41,258 nucleotides of DNA from Gammaproteobacteria bacterium (GTDB lineage: Bacteria; Pseudomonadota; Gammaproteobacteria; Pseudomonadales; Pseudohongiellaceae): the NCBI GenBank assembly GCA_009844085.1, contig VYCF01000075.1, positions 29,739 through 70,996 of the forward strand. The letters are read 5' to 3'. Positions 18,178 to 26,667 of this stretch are shown here, in pieces (positions within the stretch are counted from its first letter, which is position 1; each line of letters begins with the position of its first letter). The notes under the pieces were generated by a model. The model was not told where the DNA came from. It saw only the letters and a program-made list of their open reading frames with translations, and searched no databases. Position numbers and translations under genes: made by a program.

Positions 18178-19626
18178 CTACGGACGCTCCTGCCGCATTT
18201 CGTTCCAGGCGGCCAGCGCCCGTTCGCGGGAATTGCTCAAATCCTCGATGGGCCTGGGATAGTCTTTATCGAGTCTCACTCCGGCCTTGCGTAGCACCGC
18301 CTCTCCAGCCTCCCAGGGCGCGTGGATGTGCTTGTCGGGCAGGCGGCGCAATTCGGGCAGCCAGCGGCGCAGATACTCTCCGTTCGGATCAAACCTGCGC
18401 GATTGCCGCACCGGATTGAAGATGCGGAAGTAAGGCGCGGCGTCGGCCCCGCTGCCGGCCACCCATTGCCAGCCGAAACTGTTGTTCGCAAGATCGGCGT
18501 CGACGAGGCAGTCCCAGAACCATTCCGCGCCATGCCGCCAATGAATGAGCAGGTTCTTGGTGAGAAACGACGCGGTCACCATGCGTGCGCGATTGTGCAT
18601 CGTGCCGGTTTCCCAGAGTTCCCGCATGCCCGCGTCCACCAGCGGCACGCCGGTGACGCCTTTTTGCCAGCGGCGCAGCGATTCGGGGTCGTCGCGCCAG
18701 GGGAACCGATCGAACTCGCTTTTCCAGTTGGTATCGGCAAAGTCCGGGTAGTGATACAGCAAGTGGCAGGCGAACTCGCGCCAGCACAATTGGCGGATAT
18801 AGGCATCGCCGCCGTCGCCGGCATCCGCAGTTCGGGTGTCCCACCAAACCTGCCGTGGACTGATCTCACCGAAATGCAGATGCGGGGATAGCGACGAGAT
18901 TGACTGATCCGCGGGAAAATCGCGCTTGTCGTGATAGTCCTCGACGCTGCGTCTGAGGAAGTTCCACAATTGCCCCTGCGCGCCCGCTTCGCCCGGCGTC
19001 CAGCATTCCGCCAGGCCGGTGTCCCAGGGAATCCGCGGCTTGAGTCCAAGCCGGTCGATGCGATCCGCGGGCTGGGAGCATTGCGCAAGGACCAGGTCAC
19101 TCGGTTCGGCAGCCGGTTCGTCCGGCCAGGCGGCACTGAGCCGGTTGTGGTAGAAGGGTGTGAACACACCATAGGGCGTGCCATTCGCCTTGACGCAATC
19201 CCAAGGCTCCCAAAGCAGCGAACCGTTGCAGATTTCGGTCTCGACTCCTGCTCCACGCAGAGACTCTTCGATTTCCTCGTCCCGCTTCCTGCGCCATGGC
19301 TCATAACATCGATTCCAGACTATCTTGCGAACCGGCAGGGAAGCGCACAGTCCGGCCAACTCCCGTTCCGCATCGCCTTGCAGAATCCACAGCTTGCCGC
19401 CGAGCGATTCATCGAGCCGCTTGAGCGAATGATGCAGCCACCACCGCGACGCCCCGCCCATCTTCCATGCGCCGGCATTCCCGTCATCGAGCACATACGC
19501 CGGCAGCACCGTCCCCCCGGCCGCGGCAGCGCGCAACGCCGGATTGTCCCGCAACCGTAAATCCTGCCGAAACCACATGACGGTGACAGGCGTGGGGCTG
19601 ACTTCCGACTCAAGGCGACTATTCAT
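18178..19626 (-). CDS. phrB: Deoxyribodipyrimidine photolyase (cryptochrome/photolyase family, class I)
   Basis: A light-driven repair enzyme for cyclobutane pyrimidine dimers, 482 aa from ATG 19626. The N-terminal alpha/beta antenna domain starts [16 protein letters not shown]. The C-terminal FAD domain has [28 protein letters not shown], the [17 protein letters not shown] segment, [16 protein letters not shown] and the [14 protein letters not shown] tail, all typical of class I CPD photolyases. It is on the minus strand between trpE and trpG, convergent with the first and divergent from the second. A longer frame to 19707 would run into trpG and adds nothing recognisable. CPD versus (6-4) specificity is inferred. 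Confidence 0.93.
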   Translation of the reverse strand: MNSRLESEVSPTPVTVMWFRQDLRLRDNPALRAAAAGGTVLPAYVLDDGNAGAWKMGGASRWWLHHSLKRLDESLGGKLWILQGDAERELAGLCASLPVRKIVWNRCYEPWRRKRDEEIEESLRGAGVETEICNGSLLWEPWDCVKANGTPYGVFTPFYHNRLSAAWPDEPAAEPSDLVLAQCSQPADRIDRLGLKPRIPWDTGLAECWTPGEAGAQGQLWNFLRRSVEDYHDKRDFPADQSISSLSPHLHFGEISPRQVWWDTRTADAGDGGDAYIRQLCWREFACHLLYHYPDFADTNWKSEFDRFPWRDDPESLRRWQKGVTGVPLVDAGMRELWETGTMHNRARMVTASFLTKNLLIHWRHGAEWFWDCLVDADLANNSFGWQWVAGSGADAAPYFRIFNPVRQSRRFDPNGEYLRRWLPELRRLPDKHIHAPWEAGEAVLRKAGVRLDKDYPRPIEDLSNSRERALAAWNEMRQERP

Positions 19627-19687
19627 CGGCTGCGTTTCCGCGAATTCTGATAGCATGTGCGGCGCTGGAGATCCGGATGGTACACCC

Positions 19688-20290
19688 ATGTTGCTGATGC
19701 TCGACAATTACGATTCCTTCACCTGGAACGTGGTGCAATATCTCGGCGAGTTGGACGCCGAGGTCGAGGTGTTCCGCAACGACGAAATCGGTCTTGAGCA
19801 AATTGCCGAATTGAGTCCGCGGCAGATCGTGATCTCGCCCGGGCCCTGCACGCCGGACGAAGCGGGGATTTCGCTGGCGCTGGTCGAGCGCTTCGCCGGC
19901 GAGATTCCGATTCTCGGCATCTGTCTCGGTCATCAGAGTATCGGCCAGCAGTTCGGCGGGCGCATCGTGCGCGCCGGCCGCGTGATGCATGGCAAGATGA
20001 GCGAGATTCACCACACCGGGGCAGGAGTGTTCACGGGGCTTGAATCGCCTTTCGCGGCCACTCGCTATCATTCACTGGTGATCGAAGCCGAGACCCTGCC
20101 GGATTGCCTGGAAGTGACCGCCTGGACCGAAATCGGCGGGGAGCGCGAAGAAATCATGGGCGTGCGGCATCGGGAGTTCGACGTGGAAGGCGTGCAGTTT
20201 CACCCGGAATCGATCGTCAGTGAATTCGGGCACGATTTGTTGCGGAACTTCCTCGAACGCACCGAAAACGGCCCCGACACAAAGAGCTGA
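19688..20290 (+). CDS. trpG: Anthranilate synthase glutamine amidotransferase component TrpG
   Basis: Supplies ammonia from glutamine to TrpE (or to PabB if shared with folate synthesis). The 200-residue class I amidotransferase begins [14 protein letters not shown]. It carries the oxyanion motif [11 protein letters not shown], the nucleophile elbow [15 protein letters not shown], and the His-Glu pair in [13 protein letters not shown]. The ATG at 19688 is fixed by the family N-terminus. It begins a tight trpG-trpD-trpC set and needs its own promoter, because the opposed photolyase gene separates it from trpE; no convincing promoter is seen in the 61-bp divergent gap. Confidence 0.96.
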   Translation: MLLMLDNYDSFTWNVVQYLGELDAEVEVFRNDEIGLEQIAELSPRQIVISPGPCTPDEAGISLALVERFAGEIPILGICLGHQSIGQQFGGRIVRAGRVMHGKMSEIHHTGAGVFTGLESPFAATRYHSLVIEAETLPDCLEVTAWTEIGGEREEIMGVRHREFDVEGVQFHPESIVSEFGHDLLRNFLERTENGPDTKS

Positions 20291-20314
20291 ACGAGGGGCT
20301 AGAGGAAAAATCCG

Positions 20315-21343
20315 ATGGACATCAAAGATGCGATCAGGCGGGTGACCGGCGGCGGCGATCTCGCCGCTCCCGAGATGGTCGAGGTCATGACCCATGTCAT
20401 GTCGGGCGAAACCACCGACGCCCAGAATGCCGCTTTCCTGGTCGGCCTGCAGATGAAAGGCGTCAAGGCGGCGGAAATTCTCGGCGCGGCACGGGTCATG
20501 CGCGAACTCGCGACGCCGGTGAAAGTAGGCAACCGCTCGCATCTCGTCGACACCTGCGGCACCGGCGGCAGCGGCGCCAGCAAGTTCAACGTTTCCACGG
20601 CGGCTGCGATCGTTGCCGCCTGCGCCGGCGCGCGGGTCGCCAAACATGGCAACCGAGGCGCAACGAGCAAGAGCGGCAGTGCCGATGTGCTCGAGGCGGC
20701 CGGATACAATCTCGCCCTGGGGCCGGACCAGGTCGGCGAACTGATCGACCGGGTCGGCGTCGGCTTCATGTTCGCGCCTGCCCATCACGGCGCCATGAAA
20801 CACGTCATCGCGGCGCGCCGCGAGATCGGCGTGCGCACCGTATTCAATCTTCTCGGACCGCTGACCAACCCGGCGGGGGCGCCGAATCAGCTCATGGGCG
20901 TATTCGACGGCGCCTGGATCAGACCCCTGCTCGAAGTGCTCAGGGAACTCGGCAGCGAACATGTGCTGATCGTGGCGGCGGAAGACGGGCTCGATGAAAT
21001 CAGCATCGCCGCCGCCACCCGGATCGGCGAACTGAAAGACGGGAATATCGGCGAATTCGAGCTCACGCCGGAAGCCCTGGGGCTGGAAAGGGCGAACGAT
21101 ATCGACGACCTGCGCGTCGACAGTCCCGCGGCAAGCCTGGAGCTGGTCAATCGTGCGCTTGGCTGGGAACACGAAAAGGCCGCGCAACTCGTCGCACTCA
21201 ACGCCGGCGCCGCGATTTACGCCGCCGGGCTCAGCGAAGATCCGGCGGCGGGCGTCGCCAGGGCCGTCGCCATTCAGCAAAGCGGCATGGCAGCGAACAA
21301 GTTTCGGGAATTGGTTGAGCTAAGCCGCTCCCTCGGCGACTGA
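20315..21343 (+). CDS. trpD: Anthranilate phosphoribosyltransferase TrpD
   Basis: Transfers the phosphoribosyl group from PRPP to anthranilate. The 342 residues have the PRPP-binding DTCGTGGSGASKFNVST, the conserved VAKHGNRGATSKSGSADVLEA, and FAPAHHGAMKHV with FNLLGPLTNPA. AGAGGA precedes the ATG at nine bases. It lies 24 bp after trpG and 14 bp before trpC. Confidence 0.97.
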   Translation: MDIKDAIRRVTGGGDLAAPEMVEVMTHVMSGETTDAQNAAFLVGLQMKGVKAAEILGAARVMRELATPVKVGNRSHLVDTCGTGGSGASKFNVSTAAAIVAACAGARVAKHGNRGATSKSGSADVLEAAGYNLALGPDQVGELIDRVGVGFMFAPAHHGAMKHVIAARREIGVRTVFNLLGPLTNPAGAPNQLMGVFDGAWIRPLLEVLRELGSEHVLIVAAEDGLDEISIAAATRIGELKDGNIGEFELTPEALGLERANDIDDLRVDSPAASLELVNRALGWEHEKAAQLVALNAGAAIYAAGLSEDPAAGVARAVAIQQSGMAANKFRELVELSRSLGD

Positions 21344-21357
21344 AGCGAGCAAAACTC

Positions 21358-22173
21358 ATGAATTCTGCCGGCATTCTCGCGGAAATCATCGCCCACAAGC
21401 GGAGCGAGGTAGCCGCGGCCAAAGCGGAGCGCCCGCAGTCGAGCATCGAAGCCGAATTGGCCGATGCGTCCGCTCCGCGCGATTTCGCCGGCGCCTTGCG
21501 CGAACGGATTGCCGATGGAAGGCCGGCGGTAATTGCCGAAGTCAAGCGCGCCTCGCCCTCGAAAGGACTCATTCGGGAAAATTTCGATGCCGCCCGTCAT
21601 GCCGCTGACTATGCCGAGGCCGGCGCCGCCTGCCTTTCGGTTCTCACCGACGGCAAGTACTTCCGGGGCAGTCTCGACGACTTGCGCGCGGCGCGCGCTG
21701 CCGCGGACCTGCCGTTGCTGCGCAAGGATTTCATGATCGACCCCTGGCAGATCGCCGAATCGCGTCTGGCCGGCGCCGATTGCATCTTGCTGATCGCGGC
21801 GGCGCTGGCCGACGCGGAAATGGCGGAACTTGCCGCCTGCGCCGCCGAACTGAATCTCGACGTGCTGGTGGAAGTCCACGACCGCGAGGAACTCGAGCGC
21901 GCGCTATCGCTGGATTGCGAATTGATCGGCATCAACAATCGCGATTTGCGCAACTTCCATACCAGCCTCGACATCACGTTCGATCTGCTCCCGCACGTTC
22001 CAGCCGAACGCCTTCTCATTACCGAAAGCGGCATCGCCGGGCCGGGCGACATGCGCATGATGATGGACCGGGGCGTTTACGGTTTTCTCATCGGCGAAAC
22101 CTTCATGCGCGCTCCCGAACCGGGCGCTGAACTGCGGAACATGCTGCGCGGCGCGGCCGTCAGCCGAAAATAA
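21358..22173 (+). CDS. trpC: Indole-3-glycerol phosphate synthase TrpC
   Basis: Closes the ring of CdRP to indole-3-glycerol phosphate. The 271-residue TIM barrel shows ILAEIIAHKRSEV, VIAEVKRASPSKGLI with the catalytic Lys, SVLTDGKYFRG, LRKDFMIDPWQI, VEVHDREELERAL, IGINNRDLRNFHTSLD and ITESGIAGPGDM. It is monofunctional: no TrpF domain is fused. Confidence 0.97.
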   Translation: MNSAGILAEIIAHKRSEVAAAKAERPQSSIEAELADASAPRDFAGALRERIADGRPAVIAEVKRASPSKGLIRENFDAARHAADYAEAGAACLSVLTDGKYFRGSLDDLRAARAAADLPLLRKDFMIDPWQIAESRLAGADCILLIAAALADAEMAELAACAAELNLDVLVEVHDREELERALSLDCELIGINNRDLRNFHTSLDITFDLLPHVPAERLLITESGIAGPGDMRMMMDRGVYGFLIGETFMRAPEPGAELRNMLRGAAVSRK

Positions 22174-22188
22174 TCAGGAGAGTCAGCA

Positions 22189-22611
22189 ATGCAAGCACGA
22201 GTCAATTGGGTCGAGGACGTCATGTTCGTAGCGGAATCCGGCAGCGGCCATGCGGTGGTCATCGACGGCGCGCCGGAAGGCGGCGGCCGCAACATGGGCA
22301 TGCGGCCGATGGAACTCGTCGCCCTCGGCGTTGCCAGTTGTTCGAGCTACGACGTGGTGACGATCCTGCGCAAGGCCCGCCAGAAAATCACCCGCTGCGA
22401 AGCCAGGGTCAGCGCCGAGCGGGCCGACGCGGTACCCGCCGTATTCGAAACAATCCACATGCATTTCCGCATCGCCGGCGAAAATCTCAGCGAGGCCCAG
22501 GTCGCCCGCGCGATCGAACTATCCGCCGAAAAGTACTGCTCGGCCTCGATCATGCTGAAAAAAGGCGGCGTCAAAATTACCCACGACTACGAGATTCTGA
22601 GCGAAACTTGA
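22189..22611 (+). CDS. OsmC/Ohr-family (YhfA-like) protein
   Basis: A 140-residue OsmC-fold protein. Family members reduce organic hydroperoxides through two cysteines; both are present here (ASCSSYDVV and KYCSASIM). Its central GGGRNMGMRPMELVALGVASC matches the YhfA-like subgroup rather than Ohr. AGGAG lies nine bases before the ATG. In Pseudomonas a similar gene lies shortly after trpC. The TGA stop overlaps the ATG of the downstream helicase-nuclease gene, so the operon now runs straight into the accessory island. Confidence 0.9.
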   Translation: MQARVNWVEDVMFVAESGSGHAVVIDGAPEGGGRNMGMRPMELVALGVASCSSYDVVTILRKARQKITRCEARVSAERADAVPAVFETIHMHFRIAGENLSEAQVARAIELSAEKYCSASIMLKKGGVKITHDYEILSET

Positions 22612-25600
22612 TGCAATCAGACAGAGCGGAGATGCGATTGCCGGAAGATTTGCGGCACATTCCCCTGCGTTACGCTGGCCATTGCAAGAGTTGTTCGAAA
22701 AAGCTGAAACAAGGCATACGCGCCTACTGGTCGCCTTCAGCAAGCAAAATCTGGTGCGAAGCTTGCGTCAAACATGTATCCCGCGAAGCCCAACCCGCAG
22801 TGGCCGGAAAAATCGAATCCGCACCAGAGATCGAGTCGGTCGGTCGAAGACTGGAAAATGGCGATAAAGTGTCGGGGATGGTCGTTGAGCGTACGCCTTG
22901 GCAACAGTTGTGCGACTACGCTTTGTCTTGCGTTGAGGGCGAAGCCGCAGAAACTCTGATTGACTTTGAACTGCGCGACAAACGATGGTTCTCTCACAAT
23001 GGAACGGAGAAACTCGTGATCGGGCATGAAGACTCGATTGGTGCGCCAGCGGGATTAGATGGAAAACTGGAAAAACGGAAAAAGTCTGTCGTCTATGGTT
23101 GGCCTACCGTCGTCATCAGGGGTCGGGACAAGAAGGCAAAAGTGGCGCCACTTTTTGCGTTGCAAATCGAAGCGGAACGCAATGAAGAAAACTCAGTAAT
23201 GCTGCACGCGGTGATGGAGCCCGAGTTCAATCTCGCAGTGGCGGCTAGCGGAGTATTCGATCCGTCGGCGATGGAGGAAGTGAAGGAGCTCATGCTTGAC
23301 GGTCTTCCTTTCGGTGATGCCATCGCTTTCGAAGAGCTTTCACGGGAGATTGCAATCGTTCTCGGGCTAAAGATCCACTCCAAGCCAGATGGTGGCAGGC
23401 TGGCCTCGGATTTCACGCGAGAGCAGGGAATTCACAATGCGGCGATTTCGGTGTTGGCGGAATGGACCGGCTACACCGCGACGCTTCGCGATGAACTCAA
23501 GGAACTCAGATCCCGATCAGACTGGCAACTTACCGCCGCAGCCCACTTGTTTTCCAATATTGAAAACGAAAATCGAACAAACAAAGGGCCACTTGCGGCG
23601 CCGCTGCCTTGCAATCAGTCCCAGGAAGAAATGCTGGCCAAAATTCGCACCGAATCCTTGACTGTCGTGACGGGCCCTCCCGGCACCGGCAAGACACAAC
23701 TTGTGGTCAATGCCGTCACCAATGCCTGGCTCGACGGTGACAAAGTGCTGGTGACATCCACCAACAACGGGGCTGTGGACGTGGCTGTAAAGCGGGCGGC
23801 AAAAGATGTGGGAATCGGCCTGCTGATTCGCACGGGCAATCGGGATAAGCGCGAGGAAGTGCCTGATCGCATCACTATGGCGATCGCCGAGACGAAAAAT
23901 CACACTGGCAATCAAGCTTCGGCAAGGGCTCGACTGCGGCAGGCTGTCAATGCCCGCAACGCCTTGCTCGAAAACCAGGAACGGCTGGAAAACCTCGATA
24001 CTTTGCTGTTGCGGTCGTCGGAAAGCCGCAAAGAACTTGAGCGAGAGGCAAAGAAAGCATCGCGGCGACTCTGGCTGGAACCCGGGCCGCCTACGCTTAA
24101 GATGGACTATGCCAGCATCGGGAAAAAGGCCAGTCAATTGTCCAGGGCGTGGATTCTCCGTGGTTGGCGAAGTGGAATCTTCCGCAGGCGGCTTGGTTGC
24201 ATAGTGGATGCGGAGTTACAAACGATCGCCTTGTGGGCGGACATTTCGGCGCGCATTTCAGAGTTGCGGGTGGACATTGACAGTTGCCGGGATGAACGAA
24301 CTCGAATTGCCGGGGAATTGGGTGACGTTGGAGAAAATCTGCAAGAAGCAGACAACGAATGGTCGAGCGCCAGCCGAGACGCTGTGCGTGCGGAAGTGAC
24401 CGCGAGAATTCGTGAGGTTCCCCAAGCGTTGGCAGAGTTTGCGCAAAGTTCGGCTCAAGGTGGCCGCCTTAAACGAATCATCTCGAATTCGTTGCCGCAT
24501 TTACGCGGCTGGGCCTGTACGGCCTTGACCGCGCAAAACAATTTCCCGCTTGAGCCCGACCTTTTCGACTTGGTGATTATTGACGAGGCCAGCCAATGTA
24601 GCCTCGCGACCATGCTGCCGTTGGCCTATCGTGCAAAACGCCTTGCCGTCGTTGGCGACCCGCACCAACTGAACCCGATAGTCGCCATCGGAGATGGGCA
24701 CTTGAGGGAAATCGCCAGACAAGCCGGCTTAAACAACGATCGATTACGAGAGCGGGGCATACATTACAAAGATGGTTCGGCCTATTCCGCGTTCGAGCAC
24801 GCACTCAAGCCGGCAACGCCGATGATGCTCAATGAGCACTATCGCTGCCATCCTCATATAGCTCGCTGGTTCAATCGGATGTTTTACGCCGACGCGCTAA
24901 CAGTGCTGACGGATGTTTCGAACACATCGGCTCAAGACAGGGCAGTCGGTTGGGTGGATATCGAAGGTGAAGCGGAACGACCTTCCAGCGGGAGTTGGAT
25001 CAATCGGCTGGAAGCAGAACAATCGGTTCGGCAAATTGAAGCTGAATTGAAAGCCGGTTGCGGCAGTCTGGGCATCGTGACTCCATTTCAAGCCCAAGCG
25101 CGCCTAATCCGTAACTTGGCGGAACGACGCTTCAGCCTTGAAGCTCTCAATGAAATCGATTTCATGAGTGGAACTGCTCACCGCCTGCAAGGCGACGAGC
25201 GCGACACCATCGTTTTTTCCGCCGTAGTCACGCCAAATATGCCCCCAAAATCAATTCGCTGGATCGAGAAGGAAAAGAACCTCCTCAACGTGGCGGTAAG
25301 TCGCGCCAAATCAAAACTCGTCGTGATTGGCCACCCGAATATTGAAAAACTTGGCGGTTCAATACTGGCCTCGCTTCACAGCTATATCCAGAATGAAGTT
25401 TCGAGTGAAAGAACCGTGGAATCCAGCTTCGCCAGTTTTCGAACCGACAGCGAAGCGGAAAGCCTCCTGTTAGAAGCATTGCAAATCAATAACTTCTGCC
25501 CTTACGCAAAAATCAACGTAGAAGGATACGAGCTTGATTTCGCATTGCTTGAGCGAGGCATCAAGCTAAACATTGAAGTAGACGGTGACCAGCACATCGA

Positions 25601-25799
25601 CGCAAGAGATCGGCGTTGTCGCCAAGACATCACTCGTGACCGAGTGCTGGCCAAACTTGGCTGGATGGTGCGTCGAATTCCGGCTTGGCGCTGCCACGAA
25701 GAAATTGATCTGGTGATTGAGGAAATTGATTGTGAGCGAGACCGTTTACTTAAGCAGCGTGGGATAAAAGCTACCCACAATGACGAAGATGTAGGCTAA
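22611..25799 (+). CDS. Zinc-finger / SF1 (UPF1-like, COG1112) helicase / Vsr-DUF559-like nuclease fusion
   Basis: A 1062-residue multidomain protein. A four-cysteine zinc knuckle is N-terminal (C25-x2-C28-x20-C49-x2-C52). Residues about 60-330 form an unassigned region ending near an FTREQGIHNAAI segment. The helicase core has Walker A GPPGTGKT (355-362), then a coiled-coil-like insertion (about 430-490), DEASQ (658-662), GDPHQLNP (from 682), NEHYRCHPHIARWFN (from 741), LQGDERD (859-865) and VAVSRAKSK (from 894). The C-terminal 120 residues look like a Vsr/DUF559 PD-(D/E)xK nuclease: SEAE with E948, ELDF with D976, IEVDGDQH with E989 and D991, then a conserved RD-rich helix. Such helicase-nuclease fusions occur in anti-phage islands; function here is inferred. 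The ATG overlaps the osmC stop (TGATG). A second in-frame ATG lies at 22632. Base composition is visibly less GC-rich than the neighbours, suggesting transfer. Confidence 0.88.
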   Translation: MQSDRAEMRLPEDLRHIPLRYAGHCKSCSKKLKQGIRAYWSPSASKIWCEACVKHVSREAQPAVAGKIESAPEIESVGRRLENGDKVSGMVVERTPWQQLCDYALSCVEGEAAETLIDFELRDKRWFSHNGTEKLVIGHEDSIGAPAGLDGKLEKRKKSVVYGWPTVVIRGRDKKAKVAPLFALQIEAERNEENSVMLHAVMEPEFNLAVAASGVFDPSAMEEVKELMLDGLPFGDAIAFEELSREIAIVLGLKIHSKPDGGRLASDFTREQGIHNAAISVLAEWTGYTATLRDELKELRSRSDWQLTAAAHLFSNIENENRTNKGPLAAPLPCNQSQEEMLAKIRTESLTVVTGPPGTGKTQLVVNAVTNAWLDGDKVLVTSTNNGAVDVAVKRAAKDVGIGLLIRTGNRDKREEVPDRITMAIAETKNHTGNQASARARLRQAVNARNALLENQERLENLDTLLLRSSESRKELEREAKKASRRLWLEPGPPTLKMDYASIGKKASQLSRAWILRGWRSGIFRRRLGCIVDAELQTIALWADISARISELRVDIDSCRDERTRIAGELGDVGENLQEADNEWSSASRDAVRAEVTARIREVPQALAEFAQSSAQGGRLKRIISNSLPHLRGWACTALTAQNNFPLEPDLFDLVIIDEASQCSLATMLPLAYRAKRLAVVGDPHQLNPIVAIGDGHLREIARQAGLNNDRLRERGIHYKDGSAYSAFEHALKPATPMMLNEHYRCHPHIARWFNRMFYADALTVLTDVSNTSAQDRAVGWVDIEGEAERPSSGSWINRLEAEQSVRQIEAELKAGCGSLGIVTPFQAQARLIRNLAERRFSLEALNEIDFMSGTAHRLQGDERDTIVFSAVVTPNMPPKSIRWIEKEKNLLNVAVSRAKSKLVVIGHPNIEKLGGSILASLHSYIQNEVSSERTVESSFASFRTDSEAESLLLEALQINNFCPYAKINVEGYELDFALLERGIKLNIEVDGDQHIDARDRRCRQDITRDRVLAKLGWMVRRIPAWRCHEEIDLVIEEIDCERDRLLKQRGIKATHNDEDVG

Positions 25800-25805
25800 A
25801 AATGA

Positions 25806-25848
25806 TCTATATAAAAATCATATAATTATCTTATGATTTATATATAGA
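25806..25848. repeat. AT-rich inverted repeat (17-bp arms) between helicase and hipB
   Basis: Arms 25806-25822 and 25832-25848 are complementary at 16 of 17 positions around a 9-base loop. The element lies 7 bp after the helicase stop and about 10 bp upstream of the -35 of the next gene. No T-run follows, so it is not a classical terminator. It could be a regulator operator, an mRNA hairpin or a recombination scar. Confidence 0.85.
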
Positions 25849-25858
25849 ACATCACTTC

Positions 25859-25887
25859 TTGACTTGGATTCCGCAACTCGATATCTT
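25859..25887 (+). promoter_or_regulatory. Probable sigma-70 promoter of the hipB-like gene
   Basis: TTGACT (25859-25864) and TATCTT (25882-25887) are separated by 17 bp, placing the transcription start near 25894, about 50 bp before the chosen start codon. Confidence 0.5.
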
Positions 25888-25942
25888 TCCTTCTAGACCG
25901 TGAGAATTCCTTGTGGTCCAGAAACTATGGGGTTTTCGAGCG

Positions 25943-26281
25943 ATGCCAAGGTCCACCACTCGCGCCTACTCCAGCTTTTGCCGCGATGCCGTCGCGTTGC
26001 TGGGCGGGATGGTTCGCGCGGCGCGGAAAGAGCGAAAGATGACAGCTCAGGAAGTGGCCGACCGCGCCGGCATTTCCAGGGGGCTGTTGCAACGGATCGA
26101 GAGCGGAAATCCCAAGTGCGAAATAGGCGTCGTATTCGAAGTGGCGACAATAGTCGGCGTCAGGCTCTTCGACGCCGATGAGGCCACACTTTCCAAATTC
26201 TTGAGCTTGTCCAGGGAGAAGCTGGCGTTGTTGCCTAAGTCGATTCGAAGAAAAACCAGAGCGGCTCGCGATGACTTCTAA
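25943..26281 (+). CDS. HipB-type XRE helix-turn-helix antitoxin (orphan)
   Basis: A 112-residue Cro/C1-type regulator. The HTH spans about residues 28-65 (ERKMTAQEVADRAGISRGLLQRIESG), followed by EIGVVFEVATIVGVRLFDAD and the C-terminal EKLALLPKSIRRKTRA-DDF tail. This tail is what I recognise from HipB-like antitoxins encoded directly before hipA kinases. The ATG at 25943 matches the family start; an upstream GTG at 25913 is possible. The stop is embedded in ATGACTTCTAA, where hipA normally starts, but the downstream frame is only 31 codons and not HipA-like. It is therefore an orphan antitoxin or a remnant of a HipAB module. Without its partner it may act only as a DNA-binding repressor. Confidence 0.8.
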   Translation: MPRSTTRAYSSFCRDAVALLGGMVRAARKERKMTAQEVADRAGISRGLLQRIESGNPKCEIGVVFEVATIVGVRLFDADEATLSKFLSLSREKLALLPKSIRRKTRAARDDF

Positions 26282-26366
26282 CAACCTGAGCCTGAAACCG
26301 GGCGGTTATCAAGTGCGGTCTGTGACTTTCTTCATCGACCAGCCTTTACTCCACGAAATAGGCTGA
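26271..26366 (+). pseudogene. 31-codon frame in the position of hipA; probable gene remnant
   Basis: An ATG overlapping the hipB stop opens a 31-residue frame (MTSNNLSLKPGG...HEIG, TGA at 26364). The overlap is the usual hipB-hipA junction, but the peptide shows no HipA features. It may be a scar joining the hipA start to unrelated sequence. Whether it is translated is unknown. Confidence 0.3.
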
Positions 26367-26391
26367 GTTTGTCCCAGAGATAGGCCCCGGA

Positions 26392-26420
26392 TTGACACCC
26401 GCACACACTGTGCGTATGGT
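26392..26420 (+). promoter_or_regulatory. vapBC promoter with operator dyad
   Basis: A perfect -35 TTGACA (26392-26397) and a -10 TATGGT (26415-26420) stand 17 bp apart. The predicted start of transcription (about 26427) falls at the vapB ATG, so the mRNA may be leaderless. A dyad CGCACA-N3-TGTGCG (26400-26414) fills the spacer, a plausible VapBC autoregulatory operator. Confidence 0.65.
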
Positions 26421-26427
26421 TTCCCAT

Positions 26428-26667
26428 ATGAAGACAACGCTGAATATCGACGATGTGGTGATGGGCCGGCTGCGCGAGGAAGCCGCGCGCCGCGGAACGA
26501 CCATGTCCGCCTTGGTCGAGGCGGGCTTGCGGCGAGTCCTGTTTGAGCAAACGGAGGCTGCGAATCAGCCCGGCAAACTGGCGGAATTGCCCTCCTGGCG
26601 CGGCGGCCAACCAACAGTGGATATCGCCGACCGGGAAGCGCTTGGAACTGTCATGGAGCACAACTGA
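26428..26667 (+). CDS. vapB: VapB-type ribbon-helix-helix antitoxin
   Basis: A 79-residue antitoxin. The N-terminal MKTTLNIDDVVMGRLREEAARRGTTMSALVEAGLRRVL region is a ribbon-helix-helix DNA-binding domain, and the C-terminal tail (ELPSWRGGQPTVDIADREAL) would bind and neutralise the toxin. The ATG at 26428 matches the family; two in-frame ATGs upstream lie in or upstream of the promoter. The stop abuts the vapC TTG start. It likely represses its own promoter with VapC through the dyad at 26400-26414. Confidence 0.9.
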   Translation: MKTTLNIDDVVMGRLREEAARRGTTMSALVEAGLRRVLFEQTEAANQPGKLAELPSWRGGQPTVDIADREALGTVMEHN

